Shown: positions 45,254 to 53,679 of the stretch, in pieces
Layout: each line of letters begins with the position of its first letter
Numbering within the stretch: position 1 is the first letter of the stretch
NCBI GenBank assembly: GCA_022827025.1
Contig: JAJDTT010000075.1
Span: 19,366-83,365, forward strand
Length of the DNA stretch: 64,000 nucleotides
Reading direction: 5' to 3'
Source of the DNA: Acidobacteriota bacterium
GTDB lineage: Bacteria; Acidobacteriota; UBA6911; RPQK01; JAJDTT01
Made by a program: the position numbers and the translations under genes
The notes under the pieces: model-generated
The model's input: only the letters and a program-made list of their open reading frames with translations
The model's database searches: none
Told to the model about the DNA's origin: nothing

Positions 45254-45457
45254 CTAGATCTTCTCCGGCAGCGTCCAAGGCGTCCGATACGACTTGGTGA
45301 GCATGGCGTTGGCTTCCGAGTCGTGGGGGAAGGTCTCCGTCTCCGGATCGAACTCCAGGACGCGGCCGAGCCGGTACGCAATCTCGGCCAGGTGAATGAC
45401 GCCGCAACTGAGATGGGCCACGTCGTCGGGGGCATTCGGTGGCTTCCGGGTCTTGAC
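45254..45457 (-). pseudogene. C-terminal fragment of a Gfo/Idh/MocA oxidoreductase gene
   Basis: Only the last 67 codons and stop remain. They match the end of the intact oxidoreductase at 47230-47433 at about nine in ten residues (both contain AHLSCGVIHLAEIAYR and EANAMLTKSYR) and are in the same orientation. Differences are six scattered substitutions. Upstream of Val at about 45457 the homology stops abruptly and unrelated sequence follows. It cannot encode a functional enzyme. It forms the left member of the direct repeat that bounds the protease island. Confidence 0.85.
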
Positions 45458-45501
45458 GCGAAGGGAACCCAGGACGTTTCCACCGTTTCCTCCGTCTGTC
45501 G

Positions 45502-45696
45502 CTAGCCTCGCTTGGTCTCCTGCTGTCTTGGTTGACGAGTACTCCTTTGCGGCGTCACAGTCACACGCTTCACGATCACACGGTTCTTGATCCGGGCAGA
45601 CAAGCTCGACCACTCAATTGTATCGGACAGGTGGTAGCCGGCCGCGGCCGTATCGCCGTGAGAATCAGGTGAAGATCCCGGTGTAGTTTTTGTCAT
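45502..45696 (-). CDS. Possible small protein overlapping the protease gene
   Basis: A 64-codon frame whose ATG overlaps the stop of the protease gene (ATGA), with GGAGG about 11 bases upstream. It encodes a basic, beta-looking C-terminal half (SARIKNRVIVKRVTVTPQRS). I do not recognise it. The coupling and continuous composition with the protease favour a real gene; small size and lack of a known family keep confidence low. Confidence 0.4.
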   Translation of the reverse strand: MTKTTPGSSPDSHGDTAAAGYHLSDTIEWSSLSARIKNRVIVKRVTVTPQRSTRQPRQQETKRG

Positions 45697-46706
45697 GAGA
45701 CCTGCCTCCATCCGTCGAATTTTCGCCGATCCTGAATGGCAATGTTCTTGGTGGGAATTCCCTCCTGTGTCGACTGTACAAATTCTGTCGTTTCAATTTC
45801 TCCGGCTGTAATAAAGTGATGCGCCCCATGTTGTGAGCTTTCGACAACGGCGCGTGTAAACTCATAGCTGACAATTCTCCCGGACACTGCAATATTATTC
45901 GGATCATAAGGGGTCCTCAATTCCATCTGAGAGTAGAAGCTTTCTTGGATATTCCGCAATATTAGATATAGTGATTCTGTACACTTTTCTACTCGCAAAC
46001 CAAGATTCTTGGCTTCTCGACGATTAATCGTATAGTCGTGGCTGCCGGATTCCGAGCACAGGAAGTCGATGATCTGTCCGACTGCATTCGAATGGATCGA
46101 TTGTCGGGATAGAAGTCGTTGGGCGAGGTCTCGGATTTGTTGCCGAGATCTAAATATTTGCCCCAAAACAAGGGGGTGAACTTTGTTGCCTAGATCAAGG
46201 AGGGCCTTTGCTCGGACGGCTTCGCCATCTTGCCCGCATTCCCGAAATGCGTCGAGGTAGCCGTATACTGCTTCAACGCTCACGCCGGCACGTGCTTCCG
46301 GACTACCGCCCGGAATGGATGGGCCAAGGGGATGTTGAAGGGTAGGGTCGATAGGACCCAACGTCGCCTGTTTCGTCATGACTATCCGGTTGGCACCGAG
46401 CGAAATGAGGGTTCCCGCGCTCATGCACTTGCCCGGGGCGATTACCTCGAAGTCGTCACAGAACATCTGAATGAGGTTGACGAGATTCCATGCCGCCGAT
46501 GTGTTGCCACCGGAGGTGTATAGAATTAACGATATTTTTTCGACTGGTCCAATAGCGTCCAAATGCTCAACGAACAAGTCAATCACATCTTGGCCAATTT
46601 GCGTTTCGAGTCCCTGACGGTCGCCGGTCACATAGAGGATCACGTTGGAGTCACGCTCCTTTCCGACCTCTTTAAGCAGTCGCTTTCGCCTAGCTTCTTC
46701 GGACAA
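45693..46706 (-). CDS. ClpP-fold serine protease, SDH_sah (serine dehydrogenase proteinase)-like
   Basis: The 337-residue protein belongs to the ClpP/SppA-like superfamily. Core motifs are ISLILYTSGGNTSAAWNLV (about 59-77) and PGKCMSAGTLISLGANRIVM, with probable nucleophile Ser96. ATLGPIDPTL (114-123) follows. No signal peptide is present, so it is cytosolic or peripheral. The start chosen is TTG at 46706, with AAGGAGAG 6 bases upstream; a GTG at 46721 lies before that ribosome site. Base composition is clearly more A+T-rich than the flanks, suggesting recent transfer. The physiological substrate of this family is not known; a stress or defence role is only inferred. Confidence 0.85.
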   Translation of the reverse strand: MSEEARRKRLLKEVGKERDSNVILYVTGDRQGLETQIGQDVIDLFVEHLDAIGPVEKISLILYTSGGNTSAAWNLVNLIQMFCDDFEVIAPGKCMSAGTLISLGANRIVMTKQATLGPIDPTLQHPLGPSIPGGSPEARAGVSVEAVYGYLDAFRECGQDGEAVRAKALLDLGNKVHPLVLGQIFRSRQQIRDLAQRLLSRQSIHSNAVGQIIDFLCSESGSHDYTINRREAKNLGLRVEKCTESLYLILRNIQESFYSQMELRTPYDPNNIAVSGRIVSYEFTRAVVESSQHGAHHFITAGEIETTEFVQSTQEGIPTKNIAIQDRRKFDGWRQVS

Positions 46707-46721
46707 TGTACTCTCCTTCAC

Positions 46722-47229
46722 CCGCGTCCCCGAGCATTTCGAAACGGTGTACTGGTGCCAACGGCGGCTTCCCAGGTTCGATTAGCGGTTCTCACGCAAG
46801 GACCGCCACCGATTATCCTGCCAGCTGAAACCGCCGTGTCTGGTAACGCTTCCCGCCGGTACCCAAGCTGGATCATGAGTCGCCCGTCCCTAATTAACGT
46901 CGAACCGAGGCCGTACACGACACTCCGAACAAGGATGTCCGCGCTTGGTAACCGTCAGCCTCAACCGTATCGTCGACCGAAGCACTCCGACTTTCATGTC
47001 GATGCTGAAGCCCGCCGGGTTGGTCAGCCTCGGCGGTTCGCAACGGGTTCCCGTCCAGGAGCAGTACCGCACGCCTAGAGTCACCGAGTTGCCAATTCCG
47101 CAGCCGGCAATGAGTCCAAATTTTTTGCAAATATCGCCAGTACCACTTCTCACTTCCCGGCAACTGCCGGACCCCATCTTTCCTAATTCTCCGTTGCGCC
47201 GTTCGGTAGGAGTGCTCTTCGCTCGTCAC
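46722..47229. other. Intergenic part of the island without convincing gene
   Basis: About 500 bases upstream of the protease gene. Two short minus-strand frames (46890-47229) exist, but they overlap each other in different registers and neither shows recognisable motifs. No hairpin, tRNA-like sequence or inverted repeat was seen. It may be promoter DNA plus decayed sequence from the insertion. Confidence 0.5.
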
Positions 47230-48540
47230 CTAAATCTTCTCCGGCAAAGTCCAAGGCTTCCGGTACGACTTGGTGAGCATGGCGTTGGCTTCCGGGTCGT
47301 GGGGGAAGGTTTCCGTCTCCGGATCGAACTCCAGGACACGGCCGACCCGGTACGCGATCTCGGCCAGGTGGATGACGCCGCAACTGAGATGCGCCACTTC
47401 GGCCGGGGCGTTCGGCTGCTTCCGGGTTTTGACGGACTCCAGGAAGTTGTACATGTGGGCTTTCGAGTTCTGCCGGAACTCCCGTCCCGTGACGCCCGGT
47501 CCCTTCTCCTCCTTGCGGCCCATGTAGACCTGGAAGTGACCGCGGCGGGAGAAGATCATGTAGCCTTCCGTCCCGTAGAAAGCGTTGCCGTTGTCGTATC
47601 CGTGGAGCCCATAGGGGGTCCATAGCCGGTCTTCGTAGAGCAGCACCTTTCCTTCGGCATACTGGAGCGCCACGGTCATGTTGTCCGGGTACTCCCGTTC
47701 CCCCTCCAGATCGATGGTGCTGCCATGGGCCGTGATCCGGACGGGATGGGTCGTCACACCCAGGGCCCAGCGTGCCATGTCGAGGTCATGGGCGCCGTCG
47801 TCCCCCATGTCTCCGTTTCCGTAGTCCCGATAAACGCGCCAACTCCGGTGGAAGCGATTGGGGTTGAAGGGACGCTTGGGCGCCGGGCCCAACCACCGGT
47901 CGTAGTCCACGCCGTCGGGGACGGGACCGTCGGGCTTGGGCTCCAGGGCGTTGCCCCGCTGCACGTTCCAGGCTTTGGTCATCTTGATCTCGCCCATCAG
48001 ACCTGACTTCAAGACCTCCGCGGCCCGCAGCGTCACGCTGGTGGACCGCATCTGGGTTCCATGCTGGACGATCCGGTCGTATTTTCGGGCGGCCTCGACC
48101 AGGAGCCGGCCTTCCCGGAAGACGTGAGAAGCGGGTTTCTCCACGTAGAGGTCCTTGCCCGATTGCAGGACCGGGAGGGCGATGGGAATGTGCCAATGGT
48201 GGGGCGTGGCGACCACGACGGCGTGGATGGAGGTGTCCTCCAGAAGCCGCCGGTAGTCCTTCACCAGCCGGGGTTTCTTGCGATTCGCCTCCTGGACCGT
48301 CCCGGACACCTGTTCCAGGACCGCGTCGTCCACGTCGCACACGCAGGCGATGTGGACGTCGTCTCTCAACAGCAGGTTCCTCAGATGGCCGCGTCCCATG
48401 CCGCCGGTCCCGATGAGGCCCACGGATACCTGATCGTTCAACGATGCCCGGGAGGCTTTCAACGCCGGCGCCGCAAACGTGCCGGCAGCCGTGGTTCCGG
48501 CCAGAGTGGTGAGGAATTCTCTTCGAGCTACGGATTTCAT
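47230..48540 (-). CDS. Tat-exported Gfo/Idh/MocA oxidoreductase (A)
   Basis: The 436-residue protein begins with a twin-arginine leader (VARREFLTTLAGTTAAGTFA). The Rossmann motif VGLIGTGGMGRGHLRNLL and the family signature YVEKPASH, carrying the catalytic Lys, are present. A C-terminal alpha/beta domain includes YRDYGNGDMGDDGAHDLDMA with the substrate-binding His/Asp. The predicted reaction is NAD(P)-dependent oxidation or reduction of a sugar in the periplasm, or with the cofactor pre-bound before export. AAGGAA lies 7 bases before the ATG at 48540. The final 204 bases are duplicated at 45254. Oxidoreductase B lies 120 bases upstream on the same strand. Confidence 0.93.
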   Translation of the reverse strand: MKSVARREFLTTLAGTTAAGTFAAPALKASRASLNDQVSVGLIGTGGMGRGHLRNLLLRDDVHIACVCDVDDAVLEQVSGTVQEANRKKPRLVKDYRRLLEDTSIHAVVVATPHHWHIPIALPVLQSGKDLYVEKPASHVFREGRLLVEAARKYDRIVQHGTQMRSTSVTLRAAEVLKSGLMGEIKMTKAWNVQRGNALEPKPDGPVPDGVDYDRWLGPAPKRPFNPNRFHRSWRVYRDYGNGDMGDDGAHDLDMARWALGVTTHPVRITAHGSTIDLEGEREYPDNMTVALQYAEGKVLLYEDRLWTPYGLHGYDNGNAFYGTEGYMIFSRRGHFQVYMGRKEEKGPGVTGREFRQNSKAHMYNFLESVKTRKQPNAPAEVAHLSCGVIHLAEIAYRVGRVLEFDPETETFPHDPEANAMLTKSYRKPWTLPEKI

Positions 48541-48660
48541 GCCGAGTTCCTTTCCGGTTGCAAAATTCAACGGCCCACAGGGACCGACGGACAGAGCATC
48601 CACGCCGGGATGCCGCGCCGGGACGAATGCCGCTCCGGTACTTTCCGTTTGCGGCCGATA

Positions 48661-49725
48661 TCAGACGTTTACGCCGCACGCCTGGAGCAGTGCCCGCTGC
48701 ACGGCCAGATCGTGCTCCGGCGTGAAGAATTCGACTTCTCTGCCTTCCCGGATGGCGCCGGCCAGATCGTCCACGTCGGGCAGGTAACGCGGCGAAGGTC
48801 CCACCGGCACGTCGTGGACGCCGGCGCTGAATTCACCGTGGGGACGGCTCAGCGCCAGCCTCACCCGTGGGCGGTCCGGAGAGTCGATCTGGATGGAGCC
48901 CTCCTCTCCGAAGACGTAGAAATAACGGTTCCCGTTGAGGCTGTGGCTCTTGACCACGGCCACGGCCAGGTCGTACTCGAAGGTGGCCTGCACGTCGTCC
49001 TCCAACTGGTCCGGGACCGGGTCGCTGTGGCGCAGCACCGGGCTCACGCGGTTGGGGGCGCCGAGGAGCCAGATCAGGGCATCGATCATGTGCCCGCAGA
49101 TCTCGAACATCTGGCCGCCGGGGTAGGTGTCCAGGCGCCGCCGGCCGGCCGGGCTCAGGGTGTCGTTCATCTGGCAGACGGCGGATCGAATCCGGCCCAG
49201 CCACCCTTCCCGGATGGCCCGATGAGCCAGTCGGAAAGCGGGATTGTAGCGATAGACATATCCCATCTGAATCAGCAGTTTCCGGCGTCCGGCTTCCTGG
49301 AAGAGGCGCTCCAGGGCCGTCAGGTCGACCCCCGGCGGCTTGTCGATCTTCAGGTGCTTGTTGGCCACGATCACCCGGTGGGAGTAGCGCAGGGCCTCCA
49401 ACGGATCGGTTTCGACGCACACCATCCGCACCCGGTCGTCCCGCAGGATCTCCTCGACGCCGGCCCAGGGAACGCCTTCCCAGCGGGAACTCTTCTCGGC
49501 CCGGGCGCGCAGCTCCGGATTCGGCTCCGCCACGGCCAGCACTTCGTAGTTGGAGGACTCGCGAAGCGTCCGCAGGTGGCCTACGGCGTGGGAATGGACG
49601 GTGCCGATGATGGCGGCGCCGATGGGGTGGGACGCCGCCGGCGCCGCGGCCCGCGCGTGCATGGCGGCTACACTCGCCGCCGCGGCCGTATGAGAGAGGA
49701 ACTGACGTCTAGCGATCGTGGCCAT
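48661..49725 (-). CDS. Tat-exported Gfo/Idh/MocA oxidoreductase (B)
   Basis: The 354-residue protein has a twin-arginine leader (IARRQFLSHTAAAASVAAM). The Rossmann part is modified (AAIIGTVHSHAVGHLRTL, the Gly-rich loop partly replaced). KIDKPPGVDLT carries the catalytic Lys, and GYVYRYNPAFRLAHR and GGQMFEICGHMIDALIWLLG form the second domain. AGGAGG lies 7 bases before the ATG at 49725. The altered cofactor loop is noteworthy: the usual GxGxxG is not intact, so cofactor specificity may be different. It is divergent from the enolase-superfamily gene at 49839. Confidence 0.9.
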   Translation of the reverse strand: MATIARRQFLSHTAAAASVAAMHARAAAPAASHPIGAAIIGTVHSHAVGHLRTLRESSNYEVLAVAEPNPELRARAEKSSRWEGVPWAGVEEILRDDRVRMVCVETDPLEALRYSHRVIVANKHLKIDKPPGVDLTALERLFQEAGRRKLLIQMGYVYRYNPAFRLAHRAIREGWLGRIRSAVCQMNDTLSPAGRRRLDTYPGGQMFEICGHMIDALIWLLGAPNRVSPVLRHSDPVPDQLEDDVQATFEYDLAVAVVKSHSLNGNRYFYVFGEEGSIQIDSPDRPRVRLALSRPHGEFSAGVHDVPVGPSPRYLPDVDDLAGAIREGREVEFFTPEHDLAVQRALLQACGVNV

Positions 49726-49838
49726 CGGATTGCCTCCTGGATCCGGTATCGACAAGCATAATCCAGCGCCAAACCCGCATCAATCCCGCCTCTCCCTGCT
49801 GTTGCGTCACCTCCTCCGGTGTGGTTCTATTTGGGCCA

Positions 49839-51248
49839 ATGACAGACTCTCCTGAACGACCAAGCCGCCGCCGCTTCCTTTCCAGAACTGCCCTGACGGC
49901 GGGGTCGGCCGCCAGCGTTTCGCTGCCCGCCGCTCTGGCCTGCAATCCGACTTCCAGCCCTGCCGTCGCCGCCCCCTTGGACCTGACCGTGGTGCGGACC
50001 GAGACGGTGACGGTCGACGTGCCGTTTCGTCCGGTTCCGGCCCGGAACATGATCCGGGAAATCCCCCACTGGACCGTGTTCGAGATCTGCAAGGTGGAAC
50101 TCAAGTGCGGGGTGACCGGATTCGGCGAGACCATGGAGTACTACACCTGGGGCCGGGTCTCGGAGGAGAGCCTGGAGCGGGTGCGGGGAAAAAACGCCGC
50201 CGAGCTCATGTGGGACGACTCTCTCGGCGCCGGCCTTCAGATAGCCCTCTTCGATGCCGTGGGCAAAGCCTGGGACGTTCCCTGCCACCGGCTTCTGGGA
50301 CATCGGGTCCGGGAGCGGGCGCCGGTCAGTTGGTGGGACATCGACATGCCGGGCTCCGACTGGGTCCTGGAGTGCGCCGAGGCGATGCGGCAGGGATACA
50401 AGGCCTTCAAGACCAAGGGGCGCCCGTGGTTCGACCTGGACCAGCAGTTGGCGACCCTGATACCCACCTTGCCGGACGATTTCGAGGTGGACATGGACTT
50501 CAACGGATTTCTGCTGGACGCCGACCGGGGCGTCGAGCGGCTCAAGCGCTGGGAGGCGTATCCGCAGATCGCCATCTACGAGACCCCCATCCCTCAGGGC
50601 GACATTGCGGGGAACCAGCGCCTCAAGGCGGCCACCCGGGTCCCCATCGCCATGCACTACGGGAATCCGGAGCCGGCCGTGGCCATTCGGGAAGAGGTCT
50701 GCGACGGTTTTGTGGTGGGGGGCGGGGCCTCCCGGGTGATGAGAGCCGGCCACTTCTCGGCCGAGGTGGAGTTGCCGTTCTGGCTCCAGTTGGTGGGGAC
50801 CACCATCACGGCCACCTTCTCCCTCCACCTGGGAGCCGTCCTCAAGCAGGCGGTCTGGCCGGCCGTGAACTGTCATCAACTCTACACCCACGCCATGGTT
50901 CGCCAGCCCATGCAGGTGGCCGAAGGGAAGGCGTCGATTCCGGAAGGACCCGGTCTTGGCGTAGAGTTGGATGAGGATGCCGTGGAACGGCTTCGCATCG
51001 AACCCCTCAAGGAAAGGCCGTACCCGTATCCCGGGCTGCTGATCGGTATCCGGTGGCCTTCCGGCCGAACCAGCTACTACGCTCACGCGCGCCAATACTG
51101 GGAAGACTTCAGCGCCGACAAGCTGCCCGTCTTCGCGTCCGGCGTGGACCTGAAGAGCATCCCCGACGACGGGTCGGAGGCGTGGAGAGAGCTCCAGGCT
51201 CAGGCGCAGGAGGGGGGCGTGCACCTGGAGGAGCCCCGGTTGTGGTAG
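49839..51248 (+). CDS. Tat-exported enolase-superfamily (mandelate racemase/muconate lactonizing) protein, divergent active site
   Basis: A 469-residue protein with a twin-arginine leader (SRRRFLSRTALTAG). An ALAC sequence at 32-35 could allow lipid attachment but is not a canonical lipobox. The barrel has the KxK pair (Lys191/Lys193, AFKTKGR), the first ligand Asp in EVDMDFNG (218/220) and the second ligand Glu248 (IYETPIPQ). The third metal-ligand position, normally Asp/Glu, reads AMHYGN (His273). The enzyme may therefore bind metal differently or have altered chemistry. The role is unknown. It heads a plus-strand string with propeller B, ThuA-like, oxidoreductase C and DUF1080 genes. Confidence 0.85.
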   Translation: MTDSPERPSRRRFLSRTALTAGSAASVSLPAALACNPTSSPAVAAPLDLTVVRTETVTVDVPFRPVPARNMIREIPHWTVFEICKVELKCGVTGFGETMEYYTWGRVSEESLERVRGKNAAELMWDDSLGAGLQIALFDAVGKAWDVPCHRLLGHRVRERAPVSWWDIDMPGSDWVLECAEAMRQGYKAFKTKGRPWFDLDQQLATLIPTLPDDFEVDMDFNGFLLDADRGVERLKRWEAYPQIAIYETPIPQGDIAGNQRLKAATRVPIAMHYGNPEPAVAIREEVCDGFVVGGGASRVMRAGHFSAEVELPFWLQLVGTTITATFSLHLGAVLKQAVWPAVNCHQLYTHAMVRQPMQVAEGKASIPEGPGLGVELDEDAVERLRIEPLKERPYPYPGLLIGIRWPSGRTSYYAHARQYWEDFSADKLPVFASGVDLKSIPDDGSEAWRELQAQAQEGGVHLEEPRLW

Positions 51249-51276
51249 CCGCCACGGACTGCAAGGAGGAGACCTC

Positions 51277-52746
51277 GTGTTGTTGCTGAGACTGGCCGCC
51301 GGCCTGCTGCTTATGTTTTCGACGAACCTGCCGGCCAAAGACAAGGAGGCGCCGGAGCCTCTGGACCTGGGCTCCCGGCTCGAACTCTTCGTGGACGACT
51401 TCCTGATCGAGTCCATGGAGGGGCTTGAGCAGAGACTGCATCATCCCGTGTCCGCGGGAAAGATCCTCACCCTGAACAAACCCTGGGAAGGAATCACCTG
51501 CGATTACCAGGTGGTCTTCAAGGATGGGGAGTACTACCGCATGTACTACCGCGGAAGCAGTCACGAGGGCTACACCATCCCGTCTTTCCTGGAGCCGGGG
51601 GAGGGGGTGGTTCCGGTACATCCCCAATTCGCGCTTTACGCCGAGAGTCCCGACGGCCTGACCTGGACCCGTCCGGAGCTGGGGTTGATCGAGTTCAACG
51701 GCTCCAAGCGGAACAACATCGTCCTGGAGGGAGACGGAGCCCACAATCTGGCTCCCTTCCGGGATCAGAACCCGGCTGCAACGGGTTCTCAACGCTACAA
51801 GGCGGTCGGTTCCGGCGTGCGGGACAAAAAACCGGTGCTTTACGGGTTCGTCTCGCCCGACGGCCTGAGATGGAGCAAGATCCGGGAGGAACCCATCATC
51901 ACCGACGGCAAGTTCGATTCCCTGAACGTGGCCTTCTGGGACACGCTCCGGAAGGAGTACGTTGCCATCTACCGGGATTTCCAGCACGGGGTCCGAACCA
52001 TAAGGCAAGCGACATCGACGGATTTCGTGAACTGGACGAAGGGTGAATGGGGTCAGTTCGGAGACGTGGAGCGGGACCATCTCTACACCAACGCCACCAC
52101 GCCCTATTTCCGCGCTCCCCAGATCTACCTGGCGTTCCCCAGGAGATACATCCCGTGGAAGACTCGTCTCGGCGAGTCCCCTTGGCCGGGCGCCTCCGAC
52201 ACGGTCTTCATGACCAGCCGCGACGGCGTCCACTGGGACCGGCGTTTCATGGAGTCGTTCATCCGTCCCGGGCGACAGCGGCGGGCCTGGATGCATCGGA
52301 CCAACCTGGCGTCTTGGGGCGTCGTTCCCACGGCTCCCGATGAGATCTCCCTCTACGTGCTCCGGGAGCGGGATTTCCCCTCGGTTCATTTCGAGCGCAT
52401 GGTCCTGCGGACCGACGGGTTCGTCTCCATTCGGGCCGGGTACTCGGGAGGCGAGCTGCTGACCCGCCTGTTCACCTTCGACGGCGGCGCGCTGGTGCTG
52501 AACTTCTCCACCTCGGCCGCCGGAAGCATCCGGCTGGAACTGCAGGACATCAATGGACATCCCGTCCCCGGATTCTCGCTGGCGGATTCCCCGCTCCTCT
52601 TCGGGGACGAGATCGAACACCGCGTCGAATGGAAGCGCCCCACCGGCCAGACCGACCGCGAACCTTTGAAGCACTTGTCCGGCAAACCCCTGCGGTTGCG
52701 TTTCGTGATGAAGGACGCGGATCTCTACTCCATCCGTTTCCAGTGA
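51277..52746 (+). CDS. Secreted beta-propeller glycosidase-like protein (paralogue B)
   Basis: A 489-residue exported protein (GTG start, leader LLLRLAAGLLLMFSTNL, with AAGGAGGAG upstream). It follows paralogue A motif by motif: LFVDDFLIES, YRMYYRGSS, YAESPDGLTWTRPELGLIEF, YGFVSPDGLRWS, VFMTSRDGVHWDRR and VLNFSTSAAGSIRLELQD with GDEIEHRVEW. I cannot assign a substrate. Its placement among Gfo/Idh, ThuA-like and DUF1080 genes supports a role in carbohydrate breakdown. It starts 28 bases after the enolase-superfamily stop. Confidence 0.8.
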   Translation: MLLLRLAAGLLLMFSTNLPAKDKEAPEPLDLGSRLELFVDDFLIESMEGLEQRLHHPVSAGKILTLNKPWEGITCDYQVVFKDGEYYRMYYRGSSHEGYTIPSFLEPGEGVVPVHPQFALYAESPDGLTWTRPELGLIEFNGSKRNNIVLEGDGAHNLAPFRDQNPAATGSQRYKAVGSGVRDKKPVLYGFVSPDGLRWSKIREEPIITDGKFDSLNVAFWDTLRKEYVAIYRDFQHGVRTIRQATSTDFVNWTKGEWGQFGDVERDHLYTNATTPYFRAPQIYLAFPRRYIPWKTRLGESPWPGASDTVFMTSRDGVHWDRRFMESFIRPGRQRRAWMHRTNLASWGVVPTAPDEISLYVLRERDFPSVHFERMVLRTDGFVSIRAGYSGGELLTRLFTFDGGALVLNFSTSAAGSIRLELQDINGHPVPGFSLADSPLLFGDEIEHRVEWKRPTGQTDREPLKHLSGKPLRLRFVMKDADLYSIRFQ

Positions 52747-52761
52747 GATTCCCTGAAATTT

Positions 52762-53592
52762 ATGGAGCGGACGGACGGCAGCGCAGCCGAAAAAGCCCGG
52801 CGCGAATCAGAATTGAATTCGAACCGGAGAACTTCGTCGTTCATCGCAAGACGCGAATTTCTCGGACGGAGTCTGATGGCGGGTGGGGCTGCCGCCGCCG
52901 GATTTCGGGTGCGCCGGACCGCAGCCGCACCGGGTCCGGTCAAGGTCCTCTGTTGGTCGGAGCGGACGGAGCCCCAGGACGTCTACCCGGAGGGAATCAG
53001 CGGGGCCATCGCCCGGCACCTCCGTACCCTTCCTGATGCGAAGGTCCGTACCGCCTCCATTCAGGACCCGGACCAGGGGCTCGCCTCGTCGGTTCTGGAC
53101 GAGACGGACGTTCTGATCTGGTGGGGACACAAAAAGCACAAGGAGGTCCTCTTCGACCGCGTCGCCGACGTGGTGGCCCGGGTGCGGGCGGGCCGGCTGG
53201 GGTTCATCGGGCTGCACTCGGCCCACTGGTCCAAGATGTTCAAGAGCATCCTGGAATGCACCGGGAACCTCGGGGGATGGAGGCACGATGCCGGACCCGA
53301 GCGTCTGAAGGTGGTGGCTCCGTCGCATCCCGTCGCCAGGGGCATTTCGGACTTCACCATTCCCGAGACGGAGATGTACAACGAGCCCTTTGACGTGCCG
53401 CCCCCGGAGAAAACGGTTTTCTTCAGCTATTGGAAAACGGGAGAGCAATTTCGCAGCGGCTGCGTCTGGACGGTGGGCAAGGGGAGAGTCTTCTATTTTC
53501 GTCCCGGGCATGAGACCGACCCGGTCTATTTCCACCAGGAGCCGCTTCAGGTGGTGGCCAACGCCGTCCAATGGTGCGCCCACCGGACCTGA
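52762..53592 (+). CDS. ThuA-like (trehalose-utilization-type) exported protein
   Basis: A 276-residue class-I glutamine-amidotransferase-like fold protein. A twin-arginine leader is offset by about 28 residues (ARREFLGRSLMAGGAAAA). The ThuA core is VKVLCWSERTE, TDVLIWWGHKKHKEV, GRLGFIGLHSAHWSKMFK and YNEPFDVP, ending GRVFYFRPGHETDPVYF. In other bacteria ThuA partners a Gfo/Idh-type ThuB in oxidising disaccharides to 3-keto sugars. Here oxidoreductase C follows 87 bases downstream, a context that supports a related pathway. The start is the ATG at 52762. Confidence 0.88.
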   Translation: MERTDGSAAEKARRESELNSNRRTSSFIARREFLGRSLMAGGAAAAGFRVRRTAAAPGPVKVLCWSERTEPQDVYPEGISGAIARHLRTLPDAKVRTASIQDPDQGLASSVLDETDVLIWWGHKKHKEVLFDRVADVVARVRAGRLGFIGLHSAHWSKMFKSILECTGNLGGWRHDAGPERLKVVAPSHPVARGISDFTIPETEMYNEPFDVPPPEKTVFFSYWKTGEQFRSGCVWTVGKGRVFYFRPGHETDPVYFHQEPLQVVANAVQWCAHRT

Positions 53593-53679
53593 GGACAGGC
53601 TTTTGCTCCCCGCTCTGAAGCGTTGCTTGCGGCGAAGACCGGATTGAGTTCTGCCGCGCAGGCTCATAGGAGGAAGAAG

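Larger units (their letters stand above)
45254..47433. other. Candidate small genomic island bounded by imperfect direct repeats
   Basis: About 2 kb of visibly A+T-richer DNA, carrying the ClpP-fold protease and a small coupled frame, lies between two same-orientation copies of roughly 204 bases of Gfo/Idh 3' end (45254-45457 fragment; 47230-47433 intact). This is the layout left by an element that inserts at the end of a gene and restores it. No integrase or transposase is seen, so a rearranged tandem duplication is the alternative. Confidence 0.5.

Noticed and set aside
45254..45613. 119-residue minus-strand frame as a functional small gene
   Set aside because: Only the last 67 residues match anything, and these are the tail of a Gfo/Idh enzyme without its cofactor or catalytic parts; called a pseudogene fragment instead.
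46890..47229. Minus-strand frames upstream of the protease as extra island genes
   Set aside because: Two overlapping frames in different registers, no recognisable motif, no ribosome site; reported only as non-coding or decayed sequence.
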